Below, one piece after another: positions 1 through 7,805 of a stretch of DNA of 64,000 nt. The position numbers and the translations under genes were made by a program. Within the stretch, counting starts at the first letter, position 1. Every line of letters begins with the position of its first letter. The notes under the pieces are model-generated. The model did not search any database. It had not been told where the DNA came from and saw only the letters and a list, made by a program, of their open reading frames with translations. The DNA is from Pseudomonas sp. QTF5 (GTDB lineage Bacteria; Pseudomonadota; Gammaproteobacteria; Pseudomonadales; Pseudomonadaceae): assembly GCF_000512695.2 (NCBI RefSeq), contig NZ_AZRW02000005.1, positions 62,001 through 126,000 on the forward strand, in the 5' to 3' direction.

Positions 1-1167
1 GATCAGCATGCCGCCCACCAACAGGTTGTAAGCCAGGGTCAGTGCGCTGATCACATCATTGACCACCAGCGCGATGCCCAATACCGCGATGCCAGTCAGC
101 AGGGTAAACAGGCGATTGACGCTCACGTTCGATTGTTTGCCGCCACGCAGTTTCGGCAACAGGTCTTCGGTCAGGGTGGTGGATGCGGCGAGCAGGCCGG
201 CGCTGGCGGTGGACATCATGGCCGCCAGTGCAGCCGCGATCACCAGGCCACGGATACCGTCCGGCAGGGATACTTTGACGATGGCGGCAAAGGCATTGTT
301 GACGTTGTCCAGATCCGGAATCAGCACATGAGCGGCCATGCCGATCAGCGCACAAACCAGACCATAGACAATGCAGTAGATCCCGGCAGACGTACCGGCG
401 TACTTGGCGACTTTCTCGCTTCGTGCGGTGAATACCCGTTGCCAGATGTCTTGACCGATCAGGATGCCAAAGAAGTAGATCAGGAAGTAGGTGATGATCG
501 TGTCCCAGCCGATGCTGGTGAAATTGAAGCTGGCGGCCGGCAATTGGGCAACCAGTTGATCCCAGCCACCGACCCGGTACAGGCAGATCGGCAGCAACAG
601 GAACATCAGGCCCACGGTTTGGATACCGAACTGGACGATGTCGGTCAGGGTCAGGGACCACATGCCACCGATGGTCGAGTAAATCACCACTACACCGCCA
701 CCAAGCAGCACCGAGAGCCAGAACGGCAGGCCGAACAGCACTTGCAGCACGGTGCCGATCGCCAGGATCGAGGTCACGCCGATCATCAGTGCATAGGCCA
801 GCATGATGGTCGCGCTCGCGGTACGAGCCATTGGGTTATAGCGCTTTTCCAGCACCTGGGTAACGGTGAATACCTTCAGCTTCAGCAACGGTTTGGCGAG
901 GAACAGGTTCAGCGCCACGATCCCGCAGCCCAGTGCGGCACATAGCCAGAAACCGGAAATGCCATGAACGTAGCCCAAGCGCACGGTGCCGACGGTGGAT
1001 GCGCCACCCAGAACGGTAGCGGCCATGGTGCCCATGTAGAGACCTGGGCCGAGGTTACGGCCGGCGACCAAATAGTCTTCGTGGGTCTTGGCCTTGCGCA
1101 TGCCGAAGTAGCCGAGCACCAGCATCGCGGCGGCGTAAATGAGAACGACGAATAAATCCAAAGCCAT
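1..1167 (-). CDS. Sodium:solute symporter family protein (3' end outside the window)
   Basis: Reading on the minus strand from an ATG at 1167, the frame stays open for 389 codons to the window edge, so the C-terminus is missing. The product begins MALDLFVVLIYAAAMLVLGY and has successive hydrophobic helices, with the family-typical 'YLVAGRNLGPGLYMGTMAAT' stretch near residues 33-52. This matches the SSS family of Na+-coupled importers of the inner membrane. It lies downstream of an NCS1 permease, an NTF2-like protein and gbuA, the order known from P. aeruginosa PA1418-PA1422, so a role in uptake of guanidino compounds or a related nitrogen source is inferred; substrate is not readable from sequence. 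A REP palindrome separates it from the permease gene. Confidence 0.85.
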   Translation of the reverse strand, partial: MALDLFVVLIYAAAMLVLGYFGMRKAKTHEDYLVAGRNLGPGLYMGTMAATVLGGASTVGTVRLGYVHGISGFWLCAALGCGIVALNLFLAKPLLKLKVFTVTQVLEKRYNPMARTASATIMLAYALMIGVTSILAIGTVLQVLFGLPFWLSVLLGGGVVVIYSTIGGMWSLTLTDIVQFGIQTVGLMFLLLPICLYRVGGWDQLVAQLPAASFNFTSIGWDTIITYFLIYFFGILIGQDIWQRVFTARSEKVAKYAGTSAGIYCIVYGLVCALIGMAAHVLIPDLDNVNNAFAAIVKVSLPDGIRGLVIAAALAAMMSTASAGLLAASTTLTEDLLPKLRGGKQSNVSVNRLFTLLTGIAVLGIALVVNDVISALTLAYNLLVGGMLI

Positions 1168-1226
1168 GATGGCGTGTCTCCGATTGTCTTTTTTATGGTG
1201 AGGCGAAAATCAATCCCTGTGGTCAC

Positions 1227-1334
1227 CGCATTACCTGTGGGAGCGTGGCTTGCCCGCGAAGAACGATAACGCGGTCTGCCTGGTGGACCGTGGCGCTCCC
1301 TTCGCGGGCAAGCCACGCTCCCACAGGTAATGCG
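1227..1334. repeat. REP/REPIN palindrome
   Basis: Two perfect 35-nt inverted arms, 1227-1261 and 1300-1334, carry the core CCTGTGGGAGCGTGGCTTGC and flank a 38-nt centre. It sits between the NCS1 permease stop and the symporter start, both on the minus strand, where it could fold in the mRNA and reduce read-through. Confidence 0.9.
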
Positions 1335-1355
1335 TTGACCAGGTAATGTGTTGAA

Positions 1356-2867
1356 TCAGGCCGTTTGTCGCATCGCCGGTTTACCGAGCGAATCCGTGCC
1401 CTTGCTGCGTGGATCGTTGGGGCCGAACACTGTGGCCGGTTCCGGGAACAGGCTCAGCAGCGTCAGGTACACCAGCGAGGCCAGACCGAGGGTCACTGGC
1501 AGGCTGATGTCGATACCGCCGGCCAGATTTCCGAGTGGCCCGACAAACTGCCCCGGCAGGTTCACGAAGCACAAACCCACCAGCGCACTCGGGATCCAGG
1601 CACCCAGGCCACGCCAGTTCCAGCCGAGGGTGAACCAGTAACGGCCACCTTTTTCGCCACGGGTGAACACTTGCAGGTCATCCGGGCAGTAGAAACCGCG
1701 ACGCACGACCAGACCGATGATCATGATCACCATCCAAGGGGTGGTGCAGGTGATGATCAGCACGGCGAAGGTCGACACGCTCTGCACCAGGTTCGCCGCA
1801 AAGCGCCCGATGAAGATGAAGGCAATCGACATCACGCCGATCAACAGCGTGGCCTTGACCCGCGACAGCACCCGCGGGAACACGCTGGACATGTCCAGGC
1901 CGGTGCCGTACAGCGAAGTGGTGCCGGTGGACATGCCGCCGATCACCGCAATCAGGCACACCGGCAGGAAGAACCAGCTCGGCGATACCGCCAGCAGACC
2001 GCCGACGTAGTTATTGGCCGCGATGTAATCCGGTGCCTTGATCGCCACGATGGTGGCGGTGGCGAGGCCGAACAGGAACGGAATCAGTGTGGCCAGTTGT
2101 GCGGCGATCACCGACAGCATGATCCGGCCTTTGGGCGTGTCACGCGGGATATAGCGCGACCAGTCGCCGAGGAAAGCGCCGAAGGAAATCGGGTTGCTCA
2201 TGGCGACCAGCGCGGCGCCGATGAAGGCGGCCCAGAAACCGGCCTGCCCCATGGCGACGGTGCCGGCGAACTGGCTGTCGAATGTCGGGGCGAACGCGAA
2301 GATGCCGAGCAGGAACAGCAGGCTGGCGGCCCACACCGCGATGCGATTGACCCACAGCATGAAGCGGAAGCCGTAGATGCACACGGTCAGTACCAGGATC
2401 GCGAACAGACCGTAAGCCAGGCCCAGGGTCAGGTCGGTTTCCGGGATGCCGATCAGGCGTTTGGCGCCACCGATCAGCGCATCACCCGAACTCCATACCG
2501 AGAGCGAGAAGAAGGCAATGGCGGTCAGTAGCGACAGAAACGAACCGACGATCCGTCCGTGCACGCCGAAGTGGGCGCCGGAGGACACAGCGTTATTGGT
2601 GCCATTGATCGGCCCGAACAGGCCCATCGGCGCAAGGATCAGCGCCCCGAGTACCACGCCCAGCACAATCGCCCACACGCCCGCCTGGAAGGACAGTCCG
2701 AACAGCACGGGAAAACTGCCGAGCACCGCTGTGGCAAAGGTATTGGCGCCGCCGAAGATCAGGCGAAACAGGTCGCTGGGTCTGGCGTCGCGCTCATGAT
2801 CCGGGATCTGTTCGACCCCGTTTGTTTCGATGCTGCTAAGGCTTTTTTCTTTGTTGTTGTTATTCAT
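1356..2867 (-). CDS. NCS1-family purine/cytosine-type permease
   Basis: 503-residue inner-membrane protein with about 12 hydrophobic segments and the NCS1 signatures 'FGGANTFATAVLGSFPVLFG' near residues 38-57 and 'SNPISFGAFLGDWSRYIP' in the middle. NCS1 proteins are cation symporters for nucleobases, hydantoins or similar nitrogen compounds. The start ATG at 2867 follows a GGAGCAG-type ribosome site. It is in the same orientation as and just downstream of the NTF2-like gene and gbuA, as in P. aeruginosa PA1419-PA1421, so it may import a guanidino or related nitrogen source. The precise substrate cannot be assigned. Confidence 0.88.
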   Translation of the reverse strand: MNNNNKEKSLSSIETNGVEQIPDHERDARPSDLFRLIFGGANTFATAVLGSFPVLFGLSFQAGVWAIVLGVVLGALILAPMGLFGPINGTNNAVSSGAHFGVHGRIVGSFLSLLTAIAFFSLSVWSSGDALIGGAKRLIGIPETDLTLGLAYGLFAILVLTVCIYGFRFMLWVNRIAVWAASLLFLLGIFAFAPTFDSQFAGTVAMGQAGFWAAFIGAALVAMSNPISFGAFLGDWSRYIPRDTPKGRIMLSVIAAQLATLIPFLFGLATATIVAIKAPDYIAANNYVGGLLAVSPSWFFLPVCLIAVIGGMSTGTTSLYGTGLDMSSVFPRVLSRVKATLLIGVMSIAFIFIGRFAANLVQSVSTFAVLIITCTTPWMVIMIIGLVVRRGFYCPDDLQVFTRGEKGGRYWFTLGWNWRGLGAWIPSALVGLCFVNLPGQFVGPLGNLAGGIDISLPVTLGLASLVYLTLLSLFPEPATVFGPNDPRSKGTDSLGKPAMRQTA

Positions 2868-2921
2868 GATCTGCTCCGATCATAAAGGCGCGCTCATCGT
2901 GCGTGAGAGTCACCTGTTTGG

Positions 2922-3344
2922 CTAAGGGGGTGGCAGCCCTTCCGGCATAGCGGACAAATGTTCGTGGCAGGCCAGCCATAGGCCTTGTTGTTCTTGGCCA
3001 GACGTCTGTTTTTTGAAAACAATCGTCTCGCGCTCCTGGCTGAAGTGTTGCTCCCCTTGCATGCGCAGCTCGGTGGCTACGTCATGGATGAAAATCGCCA
3101 CGTCACCTTGCAGGCTGACGAAGGCGTTGCTCGAGGTGCACGACAGCACCTCGAAGCCGTCCTCGGCGCGCCAGGTGTCCCACAACGCCTGATAGGCATC
3201 GCGCGACAGCAAGGGCTGCTCGAGGGTGTAGAACACGAAGCTGGCGTCGGCGCTGAATGCACCGAAGTAGGCTTCGCGATCGTTACGGGCAAAGGCCGAC
3301 ACCAACTCATTGGCGGCGTTGAGTACCTGATCACGTTCGCTCAT
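2922..3344 (-). CDS. SnoaL/NTF2-like fold protein of the gbu cluster
   Basis: 140-residue soluble protein: 'NAANELVSAFARNDREAYFG' (helical start), then alternating strands ending 'GLWLACHEHLSAMPEG', the usual shape of DUF4440/SnoaL-like proteins of the NTF2 superfamily. The final histidine-rich 'HEHLS' is typical of this group. No enzymatic activity can be read off. It starts 9 bp after the gbuA stop on the same strand, so it is probably cotranscribed with gbuA; the same placement is seen for PA1420 beside gbuA in P. aeruginosa. Confidence 0.8.
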   Translation of the reverse strand: MSERDQVLNAANELVSAFARNDREAYFGAFSADASFVFYTLEQPLLSRDAYQALWDTWRAEDGFEVLSCTSSNAFVSLQGDVAIFIHDVATELRMQGEQHFSQERETIVFKKQTSGQEQQGLWLACHEHLSAMPEGLPPP

Positions 3345-3353
3345 GACCGATCC

Positions 3354-4304
3354 TCAGCGATGGACCACGCCCGGCAGTACGCAGAGCATTTCGTACAGCA
3401 GGTTGGCGCCCAACAGCGAGGTATTACCGGTGGTGTCGTACGCAGGCGAGACTTCTACCAGGTCGCAACCGACCAGGTCGAGGCCTTGGCAGCCGCGCAC
3501 GATTTCGATCGCTTGAATGGTCGTCAGACCGCCGATTTCCGGGGTGCCGGTGCCTGGTGCCCAGGCCGGGTCGATGCCGTCGATATCGAAACTCAGGTAC
3601 ACCGGACCGCCGCCGACTTTCTCGCGAACTTCGGCCATCAGCGGTGCCAGGGATTTGTGCCAGCATTCTTCAGCCTGAACCACACGGAAACCTTGATTGC
3701 GGCTCCAGTTGAAGTCATCAGCGGTGTAACCCTGAGCGCGCAGGCCAATTTGCACCACGCGGTCGCAATCCAGAAGGCCTTCTTCTACGGCGCGACGGAA
3801 GGTGGTGCCGTGGGCGATCTTCTCGCCGAACATGTGATCGTTCACATCGGCGTGAGCGTCGATGTGCACCAGGCCGACCTTGCCGTGCTTTTTATGGATG
3901 GCACGCAGGATCGGCAGGGTGATGGTGTGATCGCCGCCGAGGGTCAGGGGGATCACATCGTGTTCGAGGATATTGTCGTAGGCCTCTTCGATGATCCGCA
4001 CGGCGTCCAGCAGGTTGAACGTGTTGATCGCCACGTCACCGATGTCGGCAACCGACAGCGAATCGAACGGCGCGGCGCCGGTGGCCATGTTGTACGGGCG
4101 GATCATCACCGATTCAGCGCGAATTTCACGCGGTCCGAAACGGGTGCCGGGGCGCAGGGAAGTGCCGATGTCCAGCGGGATGCCGATAAAGGCAGCGTCC
4201 AGGCCAGCAGCGGATGGCAAATGGGGGAGTCGCAGCATGGTGGCGATGCCGCCGAAGCGCGGCATTTCGTTGCCGCCCAGTGGTTGGTGAAGAATCTTGT
4301 CCAC
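3354..4304 (-). CDS. gbuA: Guanidinobutyrase (4-guanidinobutanoate ureohydrolase)
   Basis: 316-residue ureohydrolase of the arginase/agmatinase family. It hydrolyses 4-guanidinobutyrate to 4-aminobutyrate and urea in the arginine decarboxylase/transaminase catabolic routes. The binuclear Mn2+ site is complete: GGDH at 123-126, DAHAD at 149-153 and DIDGIDP at 240-246. The reading frame starts with GTG at 4304, with a GAGG ribosome site 8 bases upstream; no better ATG precedes it. The divergent LysR gene and the downstream NTF2-like and permease genes reproduce the P. aeruginosa PA1418-PA1422 order, which favours GbuA over the paralogous agmatinase or guanidinopropionase. Confidence 0.9.
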   Translation of the reverse strand: MDKILHQPLGGNEMPRFGGIATMLRLPHLPSAAGLDAAFIGIPLDIGTSLRPGTRFGPREIRAESVMIRPYNMATGAAPFDSLSVADIGDVAINTFNLLDAVRIIEEAYDNILEHDVIPLTLGGDHTITLPILRAIHKKHGKVGLVHIDAHADVNDHMFGEKIAHGTTFRRAVEEGLLDCDRVVQIGLRAQGYTADDFNWSRNQGFRVVQAEECWHKSLAPLMAEVREKVGGGPVYLSFDIDGIDPAWAPGTGTPEIGGLTTIQAIEIVRGCQGLDLVGCDLVEVSPAYDTTGNTSLLGANLLYEMLCVLPGVVHR

Positions 4305-4425
4305 GGGTAAGGCCTCATCGTCGTTGTTTTAATTATGTCGGTTGCACGCTCGGGAGAGACGGGCACCGCTGTGGGCCGATTCTGCGAAATGTAGTGACCG
4401 GGAAGAATCGCTACGGGCAAATACT

Positions 4426-4447
4426 TAGTTCAGATTTTTCTAAACTA
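4426..4447. promoter_or_regulatory. Candidate LysR-type operator in the gbuA-gbuR intergenic region
   Basis: The sequence has 9-nt arms TAGTTCAGA and TCTAAACTA around TTTT, matching at 8 of 9 positions when inverted. It contains a T-N11-A-like core, and lies between divergent gbuA and gbuR, where a LysR-type regulator normally binds. The rest of this 366-bp gap holds the REPIN at 4522-4623 and nothing else recognised. Confidence 0.4.
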
Positions 4448-4521
4448 ATGGCGAGGGCGGAGATAGACTTGCCGTCGTGCACAGAATCGCTGATGCCTGT
4501 CATTCAGAGGCTGAACACCGC

Positions 4522-4623
4522 AACCCATGTGGGAGCGGGCTTGCTCGCGAAGGCGTCGTGTCAGTCGAAATCAATGTTGCCTGACACACCGCTTTCGCGA
4601 ACAAGCCCGCTCCCACAAGGGTT
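4522..4623. repeat. REPIN (paired REP elements)
   Basis: Inverted arms at 4522-4551 and 4594-4623 carry the core TGTGGGAGCGGGCTTG, differing at two positions. The element lies upstream of gbuR. A longer in-frame start for gbuR would have to read through it, which is why the downstream ATG is preferred. Confidence 0.88.
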
Positions 4624-4670
4624 GTGTTTCAACAGAAGCACCGTGCGTATCCTTGTACCAGGAGCCCCTC

Positions 4671-5567
4671 ATGGCCAACGCTTTACCCGACCTGAAACTA
4701 TTACGCATCTTCGTCAGCGTGGTTCGCCATCAGGGGTTCGCCAACGCCCAGCAAGAGCTCAACCTCTCGACCTCGGCCATCAGCACTTACATGAGCCAGC
4801 TCGAAGCGGCCCTGGGCCTGGTGCTTTGCCATCGCGGTCGCGGTGGTTTCAGCCTGACCAGCAAGGGCGAGCTGTTCCATCAGGAAACCCTGCGTCTATT
4901 GGGCGAACTGGAAGGTTTCGAACAATACGCCGCCGCCCTCAAAGGCGAGTTGCGCGGCACCTTGAACCTGGGCGTGATCGACTCCACCGTCAGCGACAAG
5001 GCCTTGCCGTTCGCCGAAGCGATCGGTGCCTACAGTCAGGAACACCCGGCAGTGCATTTGCATCTGTCGGTCATGAGCCCCTACGAACTGCAACTCGGCG
5101 TGCAGGACAACCGCCTCGACCTGGCCATCGGTGCCTTTTCTACGCGCATGAGCGGTCTGGTCTACATGCCGCTCTATCGCGAGCAGCACTGGCTGTATTG
5201 CAGCAGCCGCCATCCGCTGTTCACCGAGCGGCGCATTCCCGAGCAAGTCATCACCCAACAGCGCATGGTCGGTCGCGGCTATTGGAGCCAGGCCGAACTG
5301 GCGCGCCACGGTTTCAAGCACAGCGCGGCAACGGTGGAAAGTATGGAGGCCCAGCTGATTCTGGTGCTGTCCGGCGCCTACATCGGTTACCTGCCGGAGC
5401 ACTACGCCCAGGCTTGGGCCGACAAAGGTGATTTGCGCGTGCTGCTGCCAGCGACGTTCGGTTATCAGGCACCGTTCTCGATGATCGTGCGCCGTGGCCG
5501 CAGCCGCGAACCACTGATCCAGACCTTCCGCGACCTGCTCAAAGCGCAGCTCAATCAGGCCGCTTAA
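4671..5567 (+). CDS. gbuR: LysR-family regulator of guanidinobutyrate catabolism
   Basis: 298-residue LysR-type transcription factor. The N-terminal winged helix-turn-helix covers about residues 5-65 ('LKLLRIFVSVVRHQGFANAQ', 'LSTSAISTYMSQLEAALG'), followed by the two-lobed substrate-binding domain. An AGGAG ribosome site at 4660-4664 precedes the ATG at 4671; further upstream the frame runs through a REP element. Divergent from gbuA, as PA1422 gbuR is from PA1421 gbuA, so it is expected to activate gbuA when 4-guanidinobutyrate is present. The inducer is inferred from context. Confidence 0.85.
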   Translation: MANALPDLKLLRIFVSVVRHQGFANAQQELNLSTSAISTYMSQLEAALGLVLCHRGRGGFSLTSKGELFHQETLRLLGELEGFEQYAAALKGELRGTLNLGVIDSTVSDKALPFAEAIGAYSQEHPAVHLHLSVMSPYELQLGVQDNRLDLAIGAFSTRMSGLVYMPLYREQHWLYCSSRHPLFTERRIPEQVITQQRMVGRGYWSQAELARHGFKHSAATVESMEAQLILVLSGAYIGYLPEHYAQAWADKGDLRVLLPATFGYQAPFSMIVRRGRSREPLIQTFRDLLKAQLNQAA

Positions 5568-5581
5568 AGGAAAAAGAAGCG

Positions 5582-6178
5582 ATGTCCAGAATCCAATGCT
5601 CACGCTGTCTACGCCCGCAAACCCATTGCCTGTGCCCGCTGATCCCGAGCCTCGACAGCCGCACTCGGGTGTTGCTACTTCAGCATCCAAGCGAAGTGAA
5701 CCACGCACTGAACACTGCGCGATTGGCGGCGCTGGGGTTGAAGAATGCCGAGTTGATTGTGGGCGAGGTGTTCGAGGATTTGCCGACGCTGTTGAATCAG
5801 CCGGGTTATCAGGCACGGTTGCTGTTTCCCGGTGAGGAGGCGCAGCCGATGCAGGCCTACACCGCTCATGATGAGCCGCTGCTGCTGGTGGTCCCGGACG
5901 GCACCTGGCGCAAGGCGCGCAAAATGCTGCACCTCAATCCGTTGTTGGCCGCGTTGCCCAGAGTGACCCTGGCTGAGGGGGCGGTATCGCGTTATCGCTT
6001 GCGCAAGGCTCCGGGGCCGGGGGCGTTGTCGACGGTGGAGGCGATTGTGCAGGCGTTGCAGACCCTCGAAGCTCCGACCACTTTCGAGCAGTTGTTGAAA
6101 CCGTTCGAGGCGTTGATCGAGGGGCAGATTGCGGCGATGGGGGAGGAGGTTTTTCTGCGTAATCATGGGCCGAGATAG
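5582..6178 (+). CDS. DTW-domain tRNA-uridine aminocarboxypropyltransferase
   Basis: 198-residue protein with an N-terminal cysteine cluster (C6, C9, C16, C18), likely a metal site, and the defining D-x-T-W motif as DGTWRKARKM at residues 106-115. The DTW family transfers the 3-amino-3-carboxypropyl group of S-adenosylmethionine to a tRNA uridine (acp3U, as in E. coli TapT/YfiP). It starts 14 bp after the gbuR stop with an AAAGGAAAAAG-like ribosome site, so it may be cotranscribed with gbuR, but no functional link is evident. Confidence 0.82.
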   Translation: MSRIQCSRCLRPQTHCLCPLIPSLDSRTRVLLLQHPSEVNHALNTARLAALGLKNAELIVGEVFEDLPTLLNQPGYQARLLFPGEEAQPMQAYTAHDEPLLLVVPDGTWRKARKMLHLNPLLAALPRVTLAEGAVSRYRLRKAPGPGALSTVEAIVQALQTLEAPTTFEQLLKPFEALIEGQIAAMGEEVFLRNHGPR

Positions 6179-6212
6179 TGATCGTTCCCACGCGGAGCGT
6201 GGGAACGATCAC
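6178..6212. repeat. Short perfect hairpin between convergent genes
   Basis: Perfect inverted repeat with 16-nt arms GTGATCGTTCCCACGC and a 3-nt loop, starting on the last base of the DTW gene stop codon and ending 8 bp before the convergent HlyD gene. It could act as a two-way transcription stop or mRNA 3'-end hairpin, although neither arm is followed by a clear T-run. It looks like one of the small dispersed intergenic palindromes of Pseudomonas. Confidence 0.75.
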
Positions 6213-6220
6213 ATCACAAA

Positions 6221-7591
6221 CTACCGCTCCCGCATCGCCTCAGTCCGCGCTTTCAACACCGGTTTAAGCAAATAATCCAGCACCGTTTTCTCCCCGGTAA
6301 TAATGTCCACCGTCGCCACCATCCCCGGAATGATCAGCAGCGGTTTCACATCCCCGCCCAAGTGATTTTTATCGGTCCTTACCTGAATCAGATAAAAACT
6401 GTTGCCCTTGTCATCGGTGATGGTGTCCGCCCCGATCAGCTCCAGCTTGGCACTCAGCCCCCCGTAAATCGTATAGTCGTAAGCGCTGAACTTGACCATG
6501 GCTTTCTGGCCCGGGTGCAGGAACGCCACGTCTTGAGGGCGGACCTTGGCTTCGATCAGCAGGTTGTCTTCCAGCGGCACGATTTCCACCATGTCGTTGC
6601 CCGGCTGGACCACGCCGCCGATGGTGTTGACCTTCAGCACTTTGATAATGCCGTGAACCGGCGACACCACGGTGGTGCGCGTCACGCGGTCATCGATGGC
6701 GATGCTTGTCGCGGTTATTTTCGACAGGTCGGTGCGTTTCTCATTCAGCTCTTTTGCCGCGTCCGAGCGGAAGGATTGCTCGGACTCATCGATCTTGCTT
6801 TTGATCTCATTGATCGCCGATTCGGCACGGGGAATCGCCAGGGTCGTGGCGTTCAGCGAGCCGCGGATTTCCACCGCGCTGCGTTTGAGTCGCAGGATTT
6901 CCACTGGCGAAACTGCTCCGGTGCCCACCAGCGGCGCAGACATGTTCATCTCTTGTTGCAGCAGTGCCAGGCTGGAACTGAACTGCCCCTGTTTGGAGCG
7001 GAATTCCGCCAGCTCCTGGGTTTTCTGCCGAAGTTGTTCGGTCAGCGTGCGCTGTTCGCTGGCCAGTCGGCGCTGACGTTGTTCGTACAGCGAGCGTTCG
7101 TCCTCGGCCACTTGCGGCGCCTTGGCGATCACTTCCGCGGACAGCTTGAACGGCCGGCCTTCCGCTTCGGCCGACAGCCGTTCGACCTGCGCAGTCAGTG
7201 CATAGCGGTCCGCTTCGCTTTCACCCTTGTTCGACAGAAATCGCGTGTCATCCAGGCGCAGCAAGGTGTCGCCCTTGTTCACCATTTGCCCTTCGCGCAC
7301 GAAGATTTCCGTGACGATGCCGCCCTCCAGGTTCTGGATCATTTGAATCTTGCTCGACGGAATCGCCTTGCCTTCGCCCGTGGTGACTTCCTGCAACACG
7401 GCGAATTTTGCCCAGACCAGCGCGGTGATCAGCAGCGCTGCCGCCAGCCACACGGTGATCCGCGACCAGCGCGGCGAATCCTGCAACGAGGCGCCGGCGG
7501 TTTCCGGCATGAATTCGCTTTCGGCGCTTTTGCTGAAACTGCCGAGGTAGCTTCGGGCGGCTGAATCCGGTGTTTGAGCAGACATGGGCAA
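6221..7591 (-). CDS. HlyD-family membrane fusion protein of adhesin type I secretion
   Basis: 456-residue periplasmic adaptor of a type I secretion system. One transmembrane helix ('ITVWLAAALLITALVWAKF', about residues 45-63) is followed by a biotinyl-lipoyl-like half ('PSSKIQMIQNLEGGIVTEIF'), a long coiled-coil region (about 120-290) and the second lipoyl half plus HlyD C-domain ('VVSPVHGIIKVLKVNTIGGV'). It links the inner-membrane ABC exporter to the TolC channel. It is the last gene of the minus-strand order TolC-ABC-HlyD, divergent from the giant adhesin, so it is the LapC/LapJ-type partner. A REP-containing 214-bp gap separates it from the ABC gene. Confidence 0.9.
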   Translation of the reverse strand: MPMSAQTPDSAARSYLGSFSKSAESEFMPETAGASLQDSPRWSRITVWLAAALLITALVWAKFAVLQEVTTGEGKAIPSSKIQMIQNLEGGIVTEIFVREGQMVNKGDTLLRLDDTRFLSNKGESEADRYALTAQVERLSAEAEGRPFKLSAEVIAKAPQVAEDERSLYEQRQRRLASEQRTLTEQLRQKTQELAEFRSKQGQFSSSLALLQQEMNMSAPLVGTGAVSPVEILRLKRSAVEIRGSLNATTLAIPRAESAINEIKSKIDESEQSFRSDAAKELNEKRTDLSKITATSIAIDDRVTRTTVVSPVHGIIKVLKVNTIGGVVQPGNDMVEIVPLEDNLLIEAKVRPQDVAFLHPGQKAMVKFSAYDYTIYGGLSAKLELIGADTITDDKGNSFYLIQVRTDKNHLGGDVKPLLIIPGMVATVDIITGEKTVLDYLLKPVLKARTEAMRER

Positions 7592-7624
7592 TACCCGTCA
7601 GTTAAGAGAAACAAGACCGAACAC

Positions 7625-7780
7625 AACCTGTGGCGAGGGAGCTTGTCGGATCGCCGCACCGTCCCGCTCGACGGCGAAGCCGTCGCAAAATCTGCCGATG
7701 CATTCCAGCTGACCCAACGAGGTGAATGGCTTTGGGGCTGCTTCGCAACCCAGCGGGAGCAAGCTCCCTCGCCACAGGTT
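7625..7780. repeat. REP pair between the ABC and HlyD genes
   Basis: Left arm AACCTGTGGCGAGGGAGCTTG at 7625-7645 is repeated inverted at 7760-7780. The unit differs from the GTGGGAGCGGGCTTG type and matches the pairs at 9974-10088 and 18584-18722. It occupies most of the gap inside the secretion operon. Confidence 0.85.
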
Positions 7781-7805
7781 TTGTATTGGCATCGAGTGGG
7801 CGCCC

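Noticed and set aside
2985..4310. 441-codon plus-strand frame antisense to gbuA and the NTF2-like gene
   Set aside because: Both minus-strand genes have clear motifs; the frame spans their junction and has no recognised domain.
4527..4670. N-terminal extension of gbuR
   Set aside because: The extra codons are translated REP sequence; the ATG at 4671 has AGGAG and gives the standard LysR N-terminus.
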